From the NCBI GenBank assembly GCA_038326775.1, contig JBBQKJ010000010.1:9289-73288 (forward strand): a DNA stretch of 64,000 nucleotides, read 5' to 3'. This document shows positions 16,977 to 25,274 of this stretch, piece by piece. The notes under the pieces are model-generated. The model was not told the DNA's origin. It saw only the letters and a list, made by a program, of their open reading frames with translations, and did no database searches. Source of the stretch: DYIU01 sp038326775 (lineage in GTDB: Bacteria > Actinomycetota > Geothermincolia > Fen-727 > Anoxymicrobiaceae). The translations under genes were made by a program, and so were the position numbers. Position 1 is the first letter of the stretch; each line of letters starts with the position of its first letter.

Positions 16977-19082
16977 TCAGGGTTTGAGGCGCTCGGCGTG
17001 GGTCTCCGCATCTTCCGCCACCTGCATGTGAACGGCGGCTTCGCCCTCCGAAATAGCATCGAGGAACGCCTTCACGACGGACGGGTCGAACTGCGTGCCG
17101 GAGTTCGATTCGATCTCCATCATGGCATCGTGCAAATCCAGGGCCTTTCGATAAGGACGGTCAGACATCATCGCCTCGAACGAATCGGCCACCGCCAGTA
17201 TCCTGGCCCCCAGTGGTATCTCCTCCGCCTTCAGACCGTCGGGATACCCCTTGCCGTCAAACCGCTCGTGGTGGCGAAGGATTATCTCGCGGGGCTCCGA
17301 GAGGAAGTTGACCGGAGCAATGATGGAATCGCCCATCTGGGGATGCGTCTTCACGTGGAGCGACTCCTCCTCCGAGAGCGCACCAGGTTTGTTGAGAATA
17401 TGTGCGGCGATGCCCAGCTTTCCGATATCGTGGAGCGCCGCGGCGTATTTGATAGTGCGCGTCTCCCACTCCGTGAGTGAAAGCCTGCGCGCGATGACCA
17501 GGGCGTACCTGGTCACCCGCTCGGAGTGGCCGTACGTGTACGGGTCCTTGACCTCAATGGCCCTCGCCAGGGCATTGACCGTGGAAAAGTAACTCATCTC
17601 CAGGTCCTCGTAGAGCGACGCGTTCTCCATGGCGACGGCGGCCTGCCCGGCAATCGCGGTCAACAGGTCCAGGTCTTCATTCGCGACTTCCTCGCATTCC
17701 ATGCAGTAGAAAAGCACCATGATTCCCAGCAGCCGCTCACGCGAGTTGAGCGGCACCAGCAAGACGGCCTTGACGCCGGTGTCGTCCAGGCGCTTCGCGG
17801 GTATGAACGGAGACAGCGCGGCGTCACTTACTACAGTCTGGCTGTTCAGAAGCGCCTCGGCGTCCTCTGTCGCGAGGTCCCCCGGCTGCACCCCCTCCGC
17901 AAGTGATGTCTCCCACTCGGACTCGGCGAACATACCGAAGGTGGCGGTCGGGAAAAAGCGCTCCGCGCCCTTCTCGCCGAGGCTGATATATACAGTGCAT
18001 TTCCCTACCTCGCAAACGTCAGCTGTAATCTGGACCAGCCTGGAGAGCAGGACGTCTATGTCAAGGGTGGATGTCACCAGCCTCGACACCTCGAGCAGCG
18101 CCATTGTCTCCTTGATCTTCTGCTGCTCGCTTCCGTGGAGGCGGGCGTTCTCCATTGCGGCCGCCACCTTGCTGGCGAACCTTTCCGCCAGGTTGATCGT
18201 CTCCGGTGTGAACACCTGGGGGTTCCGTACGTTGTCCAGCATCATCACGCCCACGTTCCTGTCCCTCACCATAAGGGGCACCAGCACCATGTGCTTTGTC
18301 TTGAGCCTTCTCATTATGGCTGAGGTAAGAGGCATGTTTCGCGGGTATCCCTCGACCGTGACCGTCTGCTTCATGTGCACGAGCTGCCTGATCACGGGGC
18401 CGTCAAGCCTCACCCCACCGTGGCCGAAGGCTCGCCCGGCATCGAAGTTGGACGACTCAAGCCGCAGGTCGTTGGTCAACAGGTCTCTGGTGAACAACGC
18501 GCAGCGCTCGACGCCGATCAGGTCCTTGCACTTCTTAACAGCGGAGAGCAGGAGCGTGCTGAAATCGAGCGTCGCCGCGAGGTTGCCGGGGAAGCGGTCG
18601 ATCTCCTCCTGGTAGGAGTGATAAAACCGCACCACCTCGTCCCTGGTCTGTGTGAACGACTCCGCCCTTAAAGTCTCCGCCTGCCCCAATATATCGCTCA
18701 ACAGCACGGCGGCGGCCAGCCCCGCGCCGGCGTCCGCCTCCCCCGCACCAGCCATGTCGGCGACAAGCCCGACCAGCGCCCTCTCCACCAGCGTAGGGAC
18801 GCTCAGGACCTCCTTCATCGAAAACCCGTTCTTGGCGTGCGAATAGCTCTCGAACGTCTCGCTTCCAAGGAAGTCCGTGGTGTCTTCAGTCTCGACCGCT
18901 TCCTTGAGAAGGTCGAAATATCCGAAGAAGAAATTCTTGCGGGTCTGCTTTAGAAACGCGTAATAGGGAGTCCGCGGAGACTCTCTAACGGGTATCCGCC
19001 CGATAATGTCGTCTCGCCTGCTCGTGAGCAGGTCAAGCGCCAACCTCTTGCCTTCACCGGAATTCGACGGCAGCCTGGCCAT
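16977..19082 (-). CDS. GAF-GAF-HD-GYP protein, likely cyclic-di-GMP phosphodiesterase
   Basis: 701 residues with ATG at 19082 (GAGGGG upstream); an in-frame start 60 bases further up lacks a good site. An N-terminal helical region (about 1-165) of unknown type resembles sensor or dimerisation domains. Two GAF domains follow (about 180-330 and 345-505), then an HD-GYP domain (about 520-690) with HSERVTRYA, the metal ligands in AALHDIGKLGI, HH in ILRHHERFDGKGYPDGL, and LAVADSFEAMMSDRPYR. The GYP motif is intact. HD-GYP enzymes hydrolyse cyclic-di-GMP, so this opposes the GGDEF regulator encoded next door on the other strand. Confidence 0.9.
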   Translation of the reverse strand: MARLPSNSGEGKRLALDLLTSRRDDIIGRIPVRESPRTPYYAFLKQTRKNFFFGYFDLLKEAVETEDTTDFLGSETFESYSHAKNGFSMKEVLSVPTLVERALVGLVADMAGAGEADAGAGLAAAVLLSDILGQAETLRAESFTQTRDEVVRFYHSYQEEIDRFPGNLAATLDFSTLLLSAVKKCKDLIGVERCALFTRDLLTNDLRLESSNFDAGRAFGHGGVRLDGPVIRQLVHMKQTVTVEGYPRNMPLTSAIMRRLKTKHMVLVPLMVRDRNVGVMMLDNVRNPQVFTPETINLAERFASKVAAAMENARLHGSEQQKIKETMALLEVSRLVTSTLDIDVLLSRLVQITADVCEVGKCTVYISLGEKGAERFFPTATFGMFAESEWETSLAEGVQPGDLATEDAEALLNSQTVVSDAALSPFIPAKRLDDTGVKAVLLVPLNSRERLLGIMVLFYCMECEEVANEDLDLLTAIAGQAAVAMENASLYEDLEMSYFSTVNALARAIEVKDPYTYGHSERVTRYALVIARRLSLTEWETRTIKYAAALHDIGKLGIAAHILNKPGALSEEESLHVKTHPQMGDSIIAPVNFLSEPREIILRHHERFDGKGYPDGLKAEEIPLGARILAVADSFEAMMSDRPYRKALDLHDAMMEIESNSGTQFDPSVVKAFLDAISEGEAAVHMQVAEDAETHAERLKP

Positions 19083-19199
19083 TCGTCCCCTCACTCTTTC
19101 TGGTGCCAACAAACGCGTCTCGCCGGCCCGCCTCGCGGGCACATCATTTCAAGCCTTCGCGGAGGCGAATCAACCTGTGACGGTTCAGATAATCTTCCG

Positions 19200-19664
19200 C
19201 TACTCCAACGCGGACATGAGGTTGGCCATCTCGATAGCGCTAAGCGCCGCCTGCCAGCCCTTGTTGCCTGCTTTGGCCCCCGCCCTGTCCACAGCCTGCT
19301 CCAGGGTGTCAGCGGTTATTATGCCGAAGGCAACCGGCACCCCCGTGTCGAGGCCGATCCTGGCGACACCCTTTGAGACTTCCGCTGCCACGTAATCAAA
19401 GTGCGGCGTGCTCCCACGGATAACGGCGCCAAGGCATATCACGGCGTCGTACTTACCTGATGCCGCCATCTTCTGCGCCACAAGCGGTATCTCGAAAGAG
19501 CCGGGCACCCACGCCACGTCGATGTTATCGTCAGGCGCCTCGTGTCTCTTCAACGAGTCAAGCGCTCCTGACAGCAGGTTCTTGCTGATAAACTCGTTGA
19601 AGCGGCTGACCACTATCCCGAACTTCTGATCCCTGGCTATCAACTTTCCCTCAAACGTTCCCAT
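19200..19664 (-). CDS. ribH: 6,7-dimethyl-8-ribityllumazine synthase
   Basis: 154 residues. It condenses the pyrimidine from RibD with 3,4-dihydroxy-2-butanone 4-phosphate to lumazine, the penultimate step of riboflavin synthesis. Conserved motifs are VVSRFNEFIS, WVPGSFEIP, CLGAVIRGSTPHFDYVA (with the catalytic His) and GIITADTLEQAVDRAG. The ATG at 19664 is six bases from GGAGGAG; the GTG two codons upstream is too close to that site. It is the last gene of the rib operon, 24 bases after ribBA. Confidence 0.96.
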   Translation of the reverse strand: MGTFEGKLIARDQKFGIVVSRFNEFISKNLLSGALDSLKRHEAPDDNIDVAWVPGSFEIPLVAQKMAASGKYDAVICLGAVIRGSTPHFDYVAAEVSKGVARIGLDTGVPVAFGIITADTLEQAVDRAGAKAGNKGWQAALSAIEMANLMSALE

Positions 19665-19688
19665 CTTCACTCCTCCCGCATGTCCCGA

Positions 19689-20906
19689 CTAATCCTTAAC
19701 ATCCTCGAGGTCAAGAATGTGGTCCATCTTCTCCTTCTTGGTCGTCAGGTATTTGAGGTTTTCCTCGCAGGGCTTTATCTCCAGAGGCACCCGCTCGCTG
19801 ACCGAAAGCCCGTACCCCTCGAGACCGACACGCTTGGCCGGGTTGTTGGTAAGAAGTCTCATGGAGGTCACCCCGAGGTCGCGCAGGATCTGGGCTCCGG
19901 TGCCGTAGTCGCGGGCGTCCACAGGCAGTCCCAGCTCGATGTTAGCCTCGACGGTGTCCATCCCCATATCCTGCAGCTGGTAAGCCTGAAGCTTATGGGC
20001 GAGCCCTATGCCCCTGCCCTCATGGCCGATCATGTAGAGGAACACACCCTCTTGCGCCAGGTCGATCATGCGCAGCGCGGCGGCGACCTGCGAGCCGCAG
20101 TCGCAGCGCAGGGACCCGAAAACGTCGCCGGTCAGGCACTCGGAGTGTACCCTCACGAGCACGTTCTTCTTGCCCTTGACATCTCCGCGGACCAGCGCCA
20201 GGTGGAAGGTACCGTCAGTCACACTTTCGTAGCCCATTGCCCGAAACACCCCGTAGGCGGTGGGCAGGCGGGCCTCTGACACGAGCGTCACCAGCTGTTC
20301 CTTGTCGATCCGGTAGCGGATGAGGTCGGCCACGGTGACCATCTTGAGACCGAACTTTTTCGCCGTCTTCTCGAGCTCGGGCACCCGGGCCATCGTGCCG
20401 TCCTCATGCATGATCTCGCAGATGACCCCGGCTGGAAAATGGCCGGCCAGGCGCGCCAGGTCTACCGCGGCCTCAGTGTGCCCGGCGCGGGTAAGAACGC
20501 CCCCCTCCTTTGCCCTCAAGGGAAAGACGTGACCCGGCTTGCTGATGTCCTCGGGCCCCGTCATGGGGTTGATGACCGCCTGGACGGTCGCCGCGCGGTC
20601 GTAAGCCGAGATGCCTGTAGTTATCTGTCCTTTTGCCCCGATGGAGACGGTGAACGCCGTCCCCTGGGCGCTGGTGTTGTCCTCCACCATGGCCGGTATC
20701 TCGAGCTCATCGAGCCGGCTAGCTATGCAGGGCATACAGATAAGCCCGCGTCCGTGCTTGCTCATGAAGTTGATCGTCTCCGGCGTGACCATCTGCGCGG
20801 AGCAAACAAAGTCACCCTCGTTCTCCCTGTCCTCGTCATCCACGACGATTATCAGGTGGCCGGCCTTCAGCTCATCCAACGCTTCCTCGATGGTGCTGAA
20901 AGGCAT
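19689..20906 (-). CDS. ribBA: Bifunctional DHBP synthase / GTP cyclohydrolase II
   Basis: 405 residues, the usual length of the fusion. The RibB half (about 1-200) shows VDDEDRENEGDF, TFINF-like SKHGRGLICMP and HTEAAVDLARLAG. The RibA half (about 205-400) has the zinc cysteines in HSECLTGDVFGSLRCDCG and YMIGHEGRGIGLAHKLQAY. It supplies both precursors of riboflavin, from ribulose 5-phosphate and GTP. ATG at 20906 is favoured because GGGAGG is seven bases upstream; a GTG at 20912 sits against the site. Confidence 0.96.
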   Translation of the reverse strand: MPFSTIEEALDELKAGHLIIVVDDEDRENEGDFVCSAQMVTPETINFMSKHGRGLICMPCIASRLDELEIPAMVEDNTSAQGTAFTVSIGAKGQITTGISAYDRAATVQAVINPMTGPEDISKPGHVFPLRAKEGGVLTRAGHTEAAVDLARLAGHFPAGVICEIMHEDGTMARVPELEKTAKKFGLKMVTVADLIRYRIDKEQLVTLVSEARLPTAYGVFRAMGYESVTDGTFHLALVRGDVKGKKNVLVRVHSECLTGDVFGSLRCDCGSQVAAALRMIDLAQEGVFLYMIGHEGRGIGLAHKLQAYQLQDMGMDTVEANIELGLPVDARDYGTGAQILRDLGVTSMRLLTNNPAKRVGLEGYGLSVSERVPLEIKPCEENLKYLTTKKEKMDHILDLEDVKD

Positions 20907-20921
20907 GCACACACCTCCCTT

Positions 20922-21569
20922 TCACATATCCTGCCCGGGTTCCAGAAAGCCTCCCCGCAGCAGGGCTTCTTCCATGCCTCTACGCCCCTCTCTCCTGGTG
21001 AGGAACGCGTCGACATACTTGCCGATTATGTCTACCTCCACGTTGACCGGCGCGCCGGGCCGGGCCTCGCTCAACGTTGTCTCCTCGAGTGTGTGCGGTA
21101 TCACCGACACCGTGAAATGCCCCGCCCTGACGTCCACGATCGTCAGGCTGACGCCGTCGATGGCGACCGAACCCCTGGCGACCATGCAGCGCGACAACTC
21201 CTCGGGCACCGCTATCTCGACGATTATCGCGTTTGCCTCCCTGCGAAGGCCGTGAACGGTTCCCACTCCGTCAACATGTCCATTGACCAGGTGGCCCCCA
21301 AAGCGTCCGCCGGCTCCCATGGCTCGCTCCAGGTTTATACGAGCGCCCGGCCTCAACCCACCCAGGGTTGAGCTCCTCAGTGTCTCGGGCATCACATCCG
21401 CCGCAAACCACCGCCCATCCAGCTCCACCACGGTGAGGCACACCCCGGAAACCGCGATGGAGTCTCCTATCCGTGTGTCCTCTAGCACCCTCGAGGCGGC
21501 CACCTTGAGTTTCCCCCCCGCGGAGAGCTCCACCACGCTTCCTCTCTCTTCGATGATCCCGGTGAACAC
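20922..21569 (-). CDS. ribE: Riboflavin synthase, alpha subunit
   Basis: 215 residues, made of two similar lumazine-binding barrels (about 1-97 and 98-200). The N terminus MFTGIIEERG, the repeated SIAVSGVCLTV and SVAIDGVSLTIV motifs and the VNLERAM and VNVEVDI strands identify it. It dismutates two lumazines to riboflavin. GTG start; one base separates it from the ribD stop codon, so the two are probably translationally coupled. Confidence 0.96.
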   Translation of the reverse strand: MFTGIIEERGSVVELSAGGKLKVAASRVLEDTRIGDSIAVSGVCLTVVELDGRWFAADVMPETLRSSTLGGLRPGARINLERAMGAGGRFGGHLVNGHVDGVGTVHGLRREANAIIVEIAVPEELSRCMVARGSVAIDGVSLTIVDVRAGHFTVSVIPHTLEETTLSEARPGAPVNVEVDIIGKYVDAFLTRREGRRGMEEALLRGGFLEPGQDM

Positions 21570-21570
21570 G

Positions 21571-22722
21571 TCAGTCGACCTCCGGGTAGGCGATCACTTT
21601 GAAGTCTGGCCCCATCTCGAATATCGCGTAGATGACGAGCGGTCCCGCGTCCTCGATGCAGGCCACTCCCGCCCCGCCTATCGGGCCGGGCGCGCTGCAT
21701 CCCGCTATGACCTTGGGCGCGAAGTAGAACACCAGCTTGTCTACGAGCCGCAGCTCCCACATGGCGCGGGTAAGCTCGGGGCCACCCTCCACCTGCAGGC
21801 TGGTCACCCCGCGGCCGCCCAGCAGTTCCAACAGGCCCGACAGGTCGACCTTGCCCGCGTCGTCGAGCCGGACCACCTCTACGCCACGAGCTTCCAGGCT
21901 CCTGACGCTTTCGACCGGCGCGCTGTCCGACACCGCGATCAGTGTTTTAGCGTTCACTGTGTCGGTCACGTTGCTGTCCACGGGTGTTCGCGCTAGGCTG
22001 TCGACAACGACTCTCAGGGGGTTGGGTCGTCCATCGGCGGTCCTTGCCGTCAGTTGAGGGTCATCCTGGACGACTGTTCCGATGCCGACCATCACGGCGT
22101 CACTTTCCGCCCTCATTGAATGGACGTCCGCGCGGGAGGCCTCCGACGATATCCACCTGGACTCGCCGGTCCTGGTGGCCGCCTTGCCGTCGAGGCTCAT
22201 GGCCATCTTCATGGTCACGAAAGGCAGGCCCGTGGTTACCCACCGGAAGTAAGCCTCGTTCAACCTGAGCGCCAACTCGCCATAAGGGCCGTCGATCACC
22301 TCTACCCCGTTGTCCCGAAGGAAGCTCTCACCTTTCCCTCCCACCAGGGGGTTCGGGTCACGGACGGCCATCACAACTTTTGCGATTTTCGACTCGACGA
22401 GCCTGCCTGCGCACGAAGGAGTCCTGCCCCGGTGGGCGCACGGCTCGAGTGTCACGTACAGCGTGGCTCCGGCGGGGTCCCCAACGGAGTTCTCCAGCGC
22501 GTCTACTTCAGCGTGATTCCCGCCCGCGTAATGGTGGTACCCCTCGCCGATCACTTCGCCCCCGCGGGCTATCACCGCACCCACCATCGGGTTGGGAGAG
22601 GTGCTACCCCTCCCTTTCTCGGCCAACTCCAGCGCGCGCAGCATGAGCCGTTCCGCCGGGCAGGCAGGCTCCGGTATCCTCGATCCAGCTATAGTATTTG
22701 TTCCCCTGGCGATTAAATCCAT
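21571..22722 (-). CDS. ribD: Bifunctional diaminohydroxyphosphoribosylaminopyrimidine deaminase / reductase
   Basis: 383 residues. The N-terminal deaminase domain has HAEVDAL and the zinc motif LEPCAHRGRTPSC; the C-terminal reductase domain (about 160-380) begins near LPFVTMKMAMSLDGKAATRTGES and contains VEGGPELTRAMWE. The protein has about 25 residues before the conserved MLRALELAEKG start. ATG at 22722 was chosen because the frame upstream runs through the riboswitch; a weak GGAG is ten bases before it. First gene of ribD-ribE-ribBA-ribH, controlled by the FMN riboswitch. Confidence 0.94.
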   Translation of the reverse strand: MDLIARGTNTIAGSRIPEPACPAERLMLRALELAEKGRGSTSPNPMVGAVIARGGEVIGEGYHHYAGGNHAEVDALENSVGDPAGATLYVTLEPCAHRGRTPSCAGRLVESKIAKVVMAVRDPNPLVGGKGESFLRDNGVEVIDGPYGELALRLNEAYFRWVTTGLPFVTMKMAMSLDGKAATRTGESRWISSEASRADVHSMRAESDAVMVGIGTVVQDDPQLTARTADGRPNPLRVVVDSLARTPVDSNVTDTVNAKTLIAVSDSAPVESVRSLEARGVEVVRLDDAGKVDLSGLLELLGGRGVTSLQVEGGPELTRAMWELRLVDKLVFYFAPKVIAGCSAPGPIGGAGVACIEDAGPLVIYAIFEMGPDFKVIAYPEVD

Positions 22723-22761
22723 CAGGCATAATCTCCATGCCGGGCCTGCGGGAACAAATGA

Positions 22762-22781
22762 GCGCCGGGAGAAGCCGGCGC
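22762..22781 (-). promoter_or_regulatory. Hairpin in the expression platform of the FMN riboswitch
   Basis: A perfect seven-pair stem (GCGCCGG with CCGGCGC) with a six-base loop lies between the aptamer and ribD. Its loop and adjacent stem bases read CTTCTCCC on the minus strand, the exact complement of GGGAGAAG, the closing 3' strand of the aptamer. The two pairings exclude each other, as expected of a switching hairpin. Only a poor T-rich run follows (TCATTTGTT), so it could be a weak terminator or a translational switch. Confidence 0.55.
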
Positions 22782-22801
22782 GCTGACAACAACTGCCAGA
22801 T

Positions 22802-22911
22802 ATCTTCTCCCATCCGGACTGTAACCGTCGGCCCCGGAATCTCACCGGGTCTGCTCCGAAGAGCTCGCGGGCTATACCGCCGGTAGGGGCTTCCACCCTG
22901 TCCCGAAGACC
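22802..22911 (-). ncRNA. FMN riboswitch (RFN element)
   Basis: On the minus strand the region carries the conserved RFN blocks in order: a closing strand GGTCTTCGGGACAGGGTG, then CCGGCGGTATAGCCCGCGAGC, then CCGGTGAGATTCCGGGGCC, GACGGTTACAGTCCGGATG and the closing strand GGGAGAAGAT. These match the FMN-binding aptamer found upstream of bacterial rib operons. FMN binding is expected to reduce ribD-ribE-ribBA-ribH expression. Confidence 0.95.
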
Positions 22912-22923
22912 TTATGTTTTTTT

Positions 22924-22952
22924 ATTCTAGCAGACCTCCCACGTGCGTTCAA
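22924..22952 (-). promoter_or_regulatory. Predicted promoter of the rib operon
   Basis: TTGAAC (22952-22947) and TAGAAT (22929-22924) are separated by 17 bases, with transcription predicted to begin just before the FMN aptamer. The same pair of hexamers with the same spacing recurs at 30067-30095. Between 22953 and 23142 nothing else is recognised. Confidence 0.6.
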
Positions 22953-23142
22953 CAAAGCTTTGTGCATGCTTCCGATGGCCTTTGTGTCTGAGACATTGCC
23001 CGGGCGCATGGACTCGGATAACATATGTGCCGGCGTTCCGGCTGTGGCGTCGCGAGTACGGCTTCGCGGTTCATCTGCCGATACCGCGGACCTTCAGTTG
23101 TGAGGAGAAAACCAATAGGGTTGCCAGTACTGTGGCGGGCCC

Positions 23143-23161
23143 TTTGACATAGTACGTCAAA
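23143..23161 (+). promoter_or_regulatory. Inverted repeat upstream of the lipoprotein gene
   Basis: TTTGAC and GTCAAA form a perfect six-base inverted repeat with a seven-base centre, 25 bases before the start codon at 23187. The left arm also contains TTGACA, a consensus -35. No clear -10 follows, so an operator is only a possibility. Confidence 0.3.
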
Positions 23162-23186
23162 TGAAAAAACGCGCAAAGGAGTCGAT

Positions 23187-23729
23187 ATGAAGAAATGCGT
23201 TACCCTGGCCCTGGTGATAATGCTGGTTGCCACAGTCGCGGTGCTGCTCCCCGGCTGCGCAGGGGACACCAAGCAGGCTAAACAGTATATGCAGAACGGC
23301 ATCAAGCTAGTGAAGCAGCTCCAGGAGGAACAAAGCACCTGGCAGACCGCTGTTTCATCGTCGATGACCAACATATCCGACCAGGTCGCCTACCAGGCGG
23401 CTATCGACAAGGCAAAAGCCTCGGCGACCAGTCTTTCCAAGACAGCGGGCGAGGCAAAGGCCGAGTTCGAGAAGATCAAGGGCCTCAACGGCGTTGATGA
23501 CTACGTCAAGTACGCCAACTTTCAGATAGCGGCCCTCGACAAGTTCCAGGAATTCATAACCAAGACCAACTCCTTCTTTGACCAGGTTATCGCAATGGTC
23601 AAATCCGGTGACATCACGGGCTTGACCAGCGCGGAAGAGGCATATACCAAAGAGGGGAGCAAGCTGGGCGAAGAGATGAACAAGCTGGACGAGGAAGCCC
23701 AGAAACTCAAGGCCGACAAGAACCTTTAA
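23187..23729 (+). CDS. Small lipoprotein, paralogue A
   Basis: 180 residues. A lipoprotein signal peptide (MKKC, hydrophobic stretch, lipobox LPGC with Cys24) is followed by a mostly helical domain rich in Lys, Glu, Ala and Gln, so it is predicted to be anchored on the outer face of the membrane. The body carries the pattern VDDYVKYANFQI and ends in a Glu/Lys-rich helix KLDEEAQKLKADKNL. The next gene has the same design and similar motifs. AAAGGAG is six bases before the ATG. No known family was recognised. Confidence 0.8.
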   Translation: MKKCVTLALVIMLVATVAVLLPGCAGDTKQAKQYMQNGIKLVKQLQEEQSTWQTAVSSSMTNISDQVAYQAAIDKAKASATSLSKTAGEAKAEFEKIKGLNGVDDYVKYANFQIAALDKFQEFITKTNSFFDQVIAMVKSGDITGLTSAEEAYTKEGSKLGEEMNKLDEEAQKLKADKNL

Positions 23730-23746
23730 GGACTGCTCTTTATTCT

Positions 23747-23785
23747 GAAGAGGCCCCTCCGGCAGGCCATTGGGGCCTGTTCTTC
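23747..23785 (+). terminator. Terminator-like hairpin after the first lipoprotein gene
   Basis: AGGCCCC (23751-23757) pairs with GGGGCCT (23772-23778), extended by GAAG and CTTC on the outside. A short T-rich run (TGTTCTTC) follows the stem. It lies 18 bases after the stop codon at 23729 and could end transcription there, partly separating the two lipoprotein genes. Confidence 0.5.
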
Positions 23786-23862
23786 AATCCGGTGGGCGGC
23801 GGCGGTTTTACTAATCTGTGCCTTGAGATCCTTTTGGGGCATTGATCCATGAAGTGGGTAAG

Positions 23863-24438
23863 ATGAGAAAGCTTATCAACCTGACCCTGGTTGTTTTCCT
23901 TGGGATCGCCCTGAGTGGGATGCTCGAGGGCTGCGGTGGCGACAGGGGCAAAGCGCGCGAGTACCTCGAGAGAGGAGATAAGATCATTGTCGTCATAGAG
24001 AAGAAAAGCGAGACCGTTGGAAGCGATACCCAGACCATGTTCACCGACCTCTTCGGCGCTCTCTCCTCCGGCAAGGCCCCCGATGTCGCCTCGTTCGCCC
24101 GGGACTCGGCTCAGATAAAGACAGTGGTGGACGGTATGATAGCCAAAGCAGCCCGGGCGAAGTCATCCTTCGAGAAGGTATCAACCCTCGAGGACGTGCC
24201 CGACTACGCCAGGTACGTCGATCTGAAGATCAAGATCATCGACCGCCAGGTGGCGGGCCTGAAGCAGCTCGAGACGTTTCTCGATGAGGCCGGGAACAGG
24301 CTGGCCGCCAAGCCGTTCGACCTCATCGCTTTTCAGACATTTGTCACCGGGTTCGGCGACTCCATCCAGAAACAGGGCGAGGAATCCGGCAAGCTCCAGA
24401 AGCAGGCCGCGGACCTCAAGAAAGAGAAGAAACTCTAA
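23863..24438 (+). CDS. Small lipoprotein, paralogue B
   Basis: 191 residues from the ATG at 23863. Signal peptide with lipobox LEGC, then a helical domain with the same layout as the preceding protein: VPDYARYVDLKIKIIDRQ corresponds to VDDYVKYANFQIAALDKF, and both end in a Lys-rich helix (LQKQAADLKKEKKL). The two likely arose by duplication. Function unknown. It ends 50 bases from the convergent rpe gene. Confidence 0.8.
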   Translation: MRKLINLTLVVFLGIALSGMLEGCGGDRGKAREYLERGDKIIVVIEKKSETVGSDTQTMFTDLFGALSSGKAPDVASFARDSAQIKTVVDGMIAKAARAKSSFEKVSTLEDVPDYARYVDLKIKIIDRQVAGLKQLETFLDEAGNRLAAKPFDLIAFQTFVTGFGDSIQKQGEESGKLQKQAADLKKEKKL

Positions 24439-24487
24439 GTGCCGGTGCTGATTTCAGGCCTGCTCGCCCACGGAAGGCCCACGAAGC

Positions 24488-25183
24488 TCAGCTTGAGGAT
24501 TGGTCCTCCGCCGGCATGGCCCAACCGTCGAGAAGGTCACGTATTTCCGAGGCGGCTTTTGAGACGTCGGCGTTTCCAAATATTGACGAGCCCACCACGA
24601 CCGTATCCGTCCCGGCCGCAAGGACCTGGGGTAGGTTTTGCGCCTTTACGCCGCCGTCCACCTCCACCTCGACAGTTACTCCCAGCTCGGCGGCGTCTCT
24701 ATTTATCGCACCGACCCTGTTGAGCATCTCAGGCATCAGATTCTGCCCGCCGAATCCCGGGTACACGCACATTACAACAACGAAATCCACCATGCCCAGG
24801 TACGGCTTCAACTCGAATACCGGCACCTCTGGGCTTATTGCGAGGCCCGGCGAAGCCCCCAGAGAGCGTATCGCGCGTATCACGCTCTCGGAATCCCGGC
24901 AGGAACGCAGGTGGAAAGAGATGCGGTCGGCGCCGGCCTGGGCGAACGTCTCGACCCACTCCGGCGGGTTGTATATCATCAGGTGGCAGTCAAGGGGGAC
25001 GGTGGTGATTCGCTTCGCCGTCTGGACCACCATGGGACCGAACGTTATGTTGGGCACAAAGTGACCGTCCATGACATCGAGGTGGATGTAGTCGGAGTAC
25101 GGCTCGATAGCACGTATAGCCTTTCCCAGGTCGGCGAAATCGGCGTTCAGAATCGATGGGGCCAGCCTGACGTTGTCTTGCAT
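24488..25183 (-). CDS. rpe: Ribulose-phosphate 3-epimerase
   Basis: 231 residues, a TIM-barrel enzyme interconverting ribulose 5-phosphate and xylulose 5-phosphate. Motifs: APSILNADFADLG at the N terminus, HLDVMDGHFVPNITFGP with metal-binding His and Asp, LDCHLMI, MCVYPGFGGQNLM and VEVDGGVK. Complete length. It stands alone on the minus strand with its own -10. Confidence 0.96.
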   Translation of the reverse strand: MQDNVRLAPSILNADFADLGKAIRAIEPYSDYIHLDVMDGHFVPNITFGPMVVQTAKRITTVPLDCHLMIYNPPEWVETFAQAGADRISFHLRSCRDSESVIRAIRSLGASPGLAISPEVPVFELKPYLGMVDFVVVMCVYPGFGGQNLMPEMLNRVGAINRDAAELGVTVEVEVDGGVKAQNLPQVLAAGTDTVVVGSSIFGNADVSKAASEIRDLLDGWAMPAEDQSSS

Positions 25184-25227
25184 GCCAATGCGCTCCTTTG
25201 GAGCATAGGGGCAACTCTACACCAAAG

Positions 25228-25233
25228 ATTATA
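25228..25233 (-). promoter_or_regulatory. -10 element of rpe
   Basis: Perfect TATAAT on the minus strand, 45 bases before the rpe start codon. No matching -35 is seen in the GC-rich sequence upstream. Confidence 0.4.
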
Positions 25234-25274
25234 CTCCCGGCGCCGGTCGCGCGCGGCCGCCGCAACCGCAGAGT

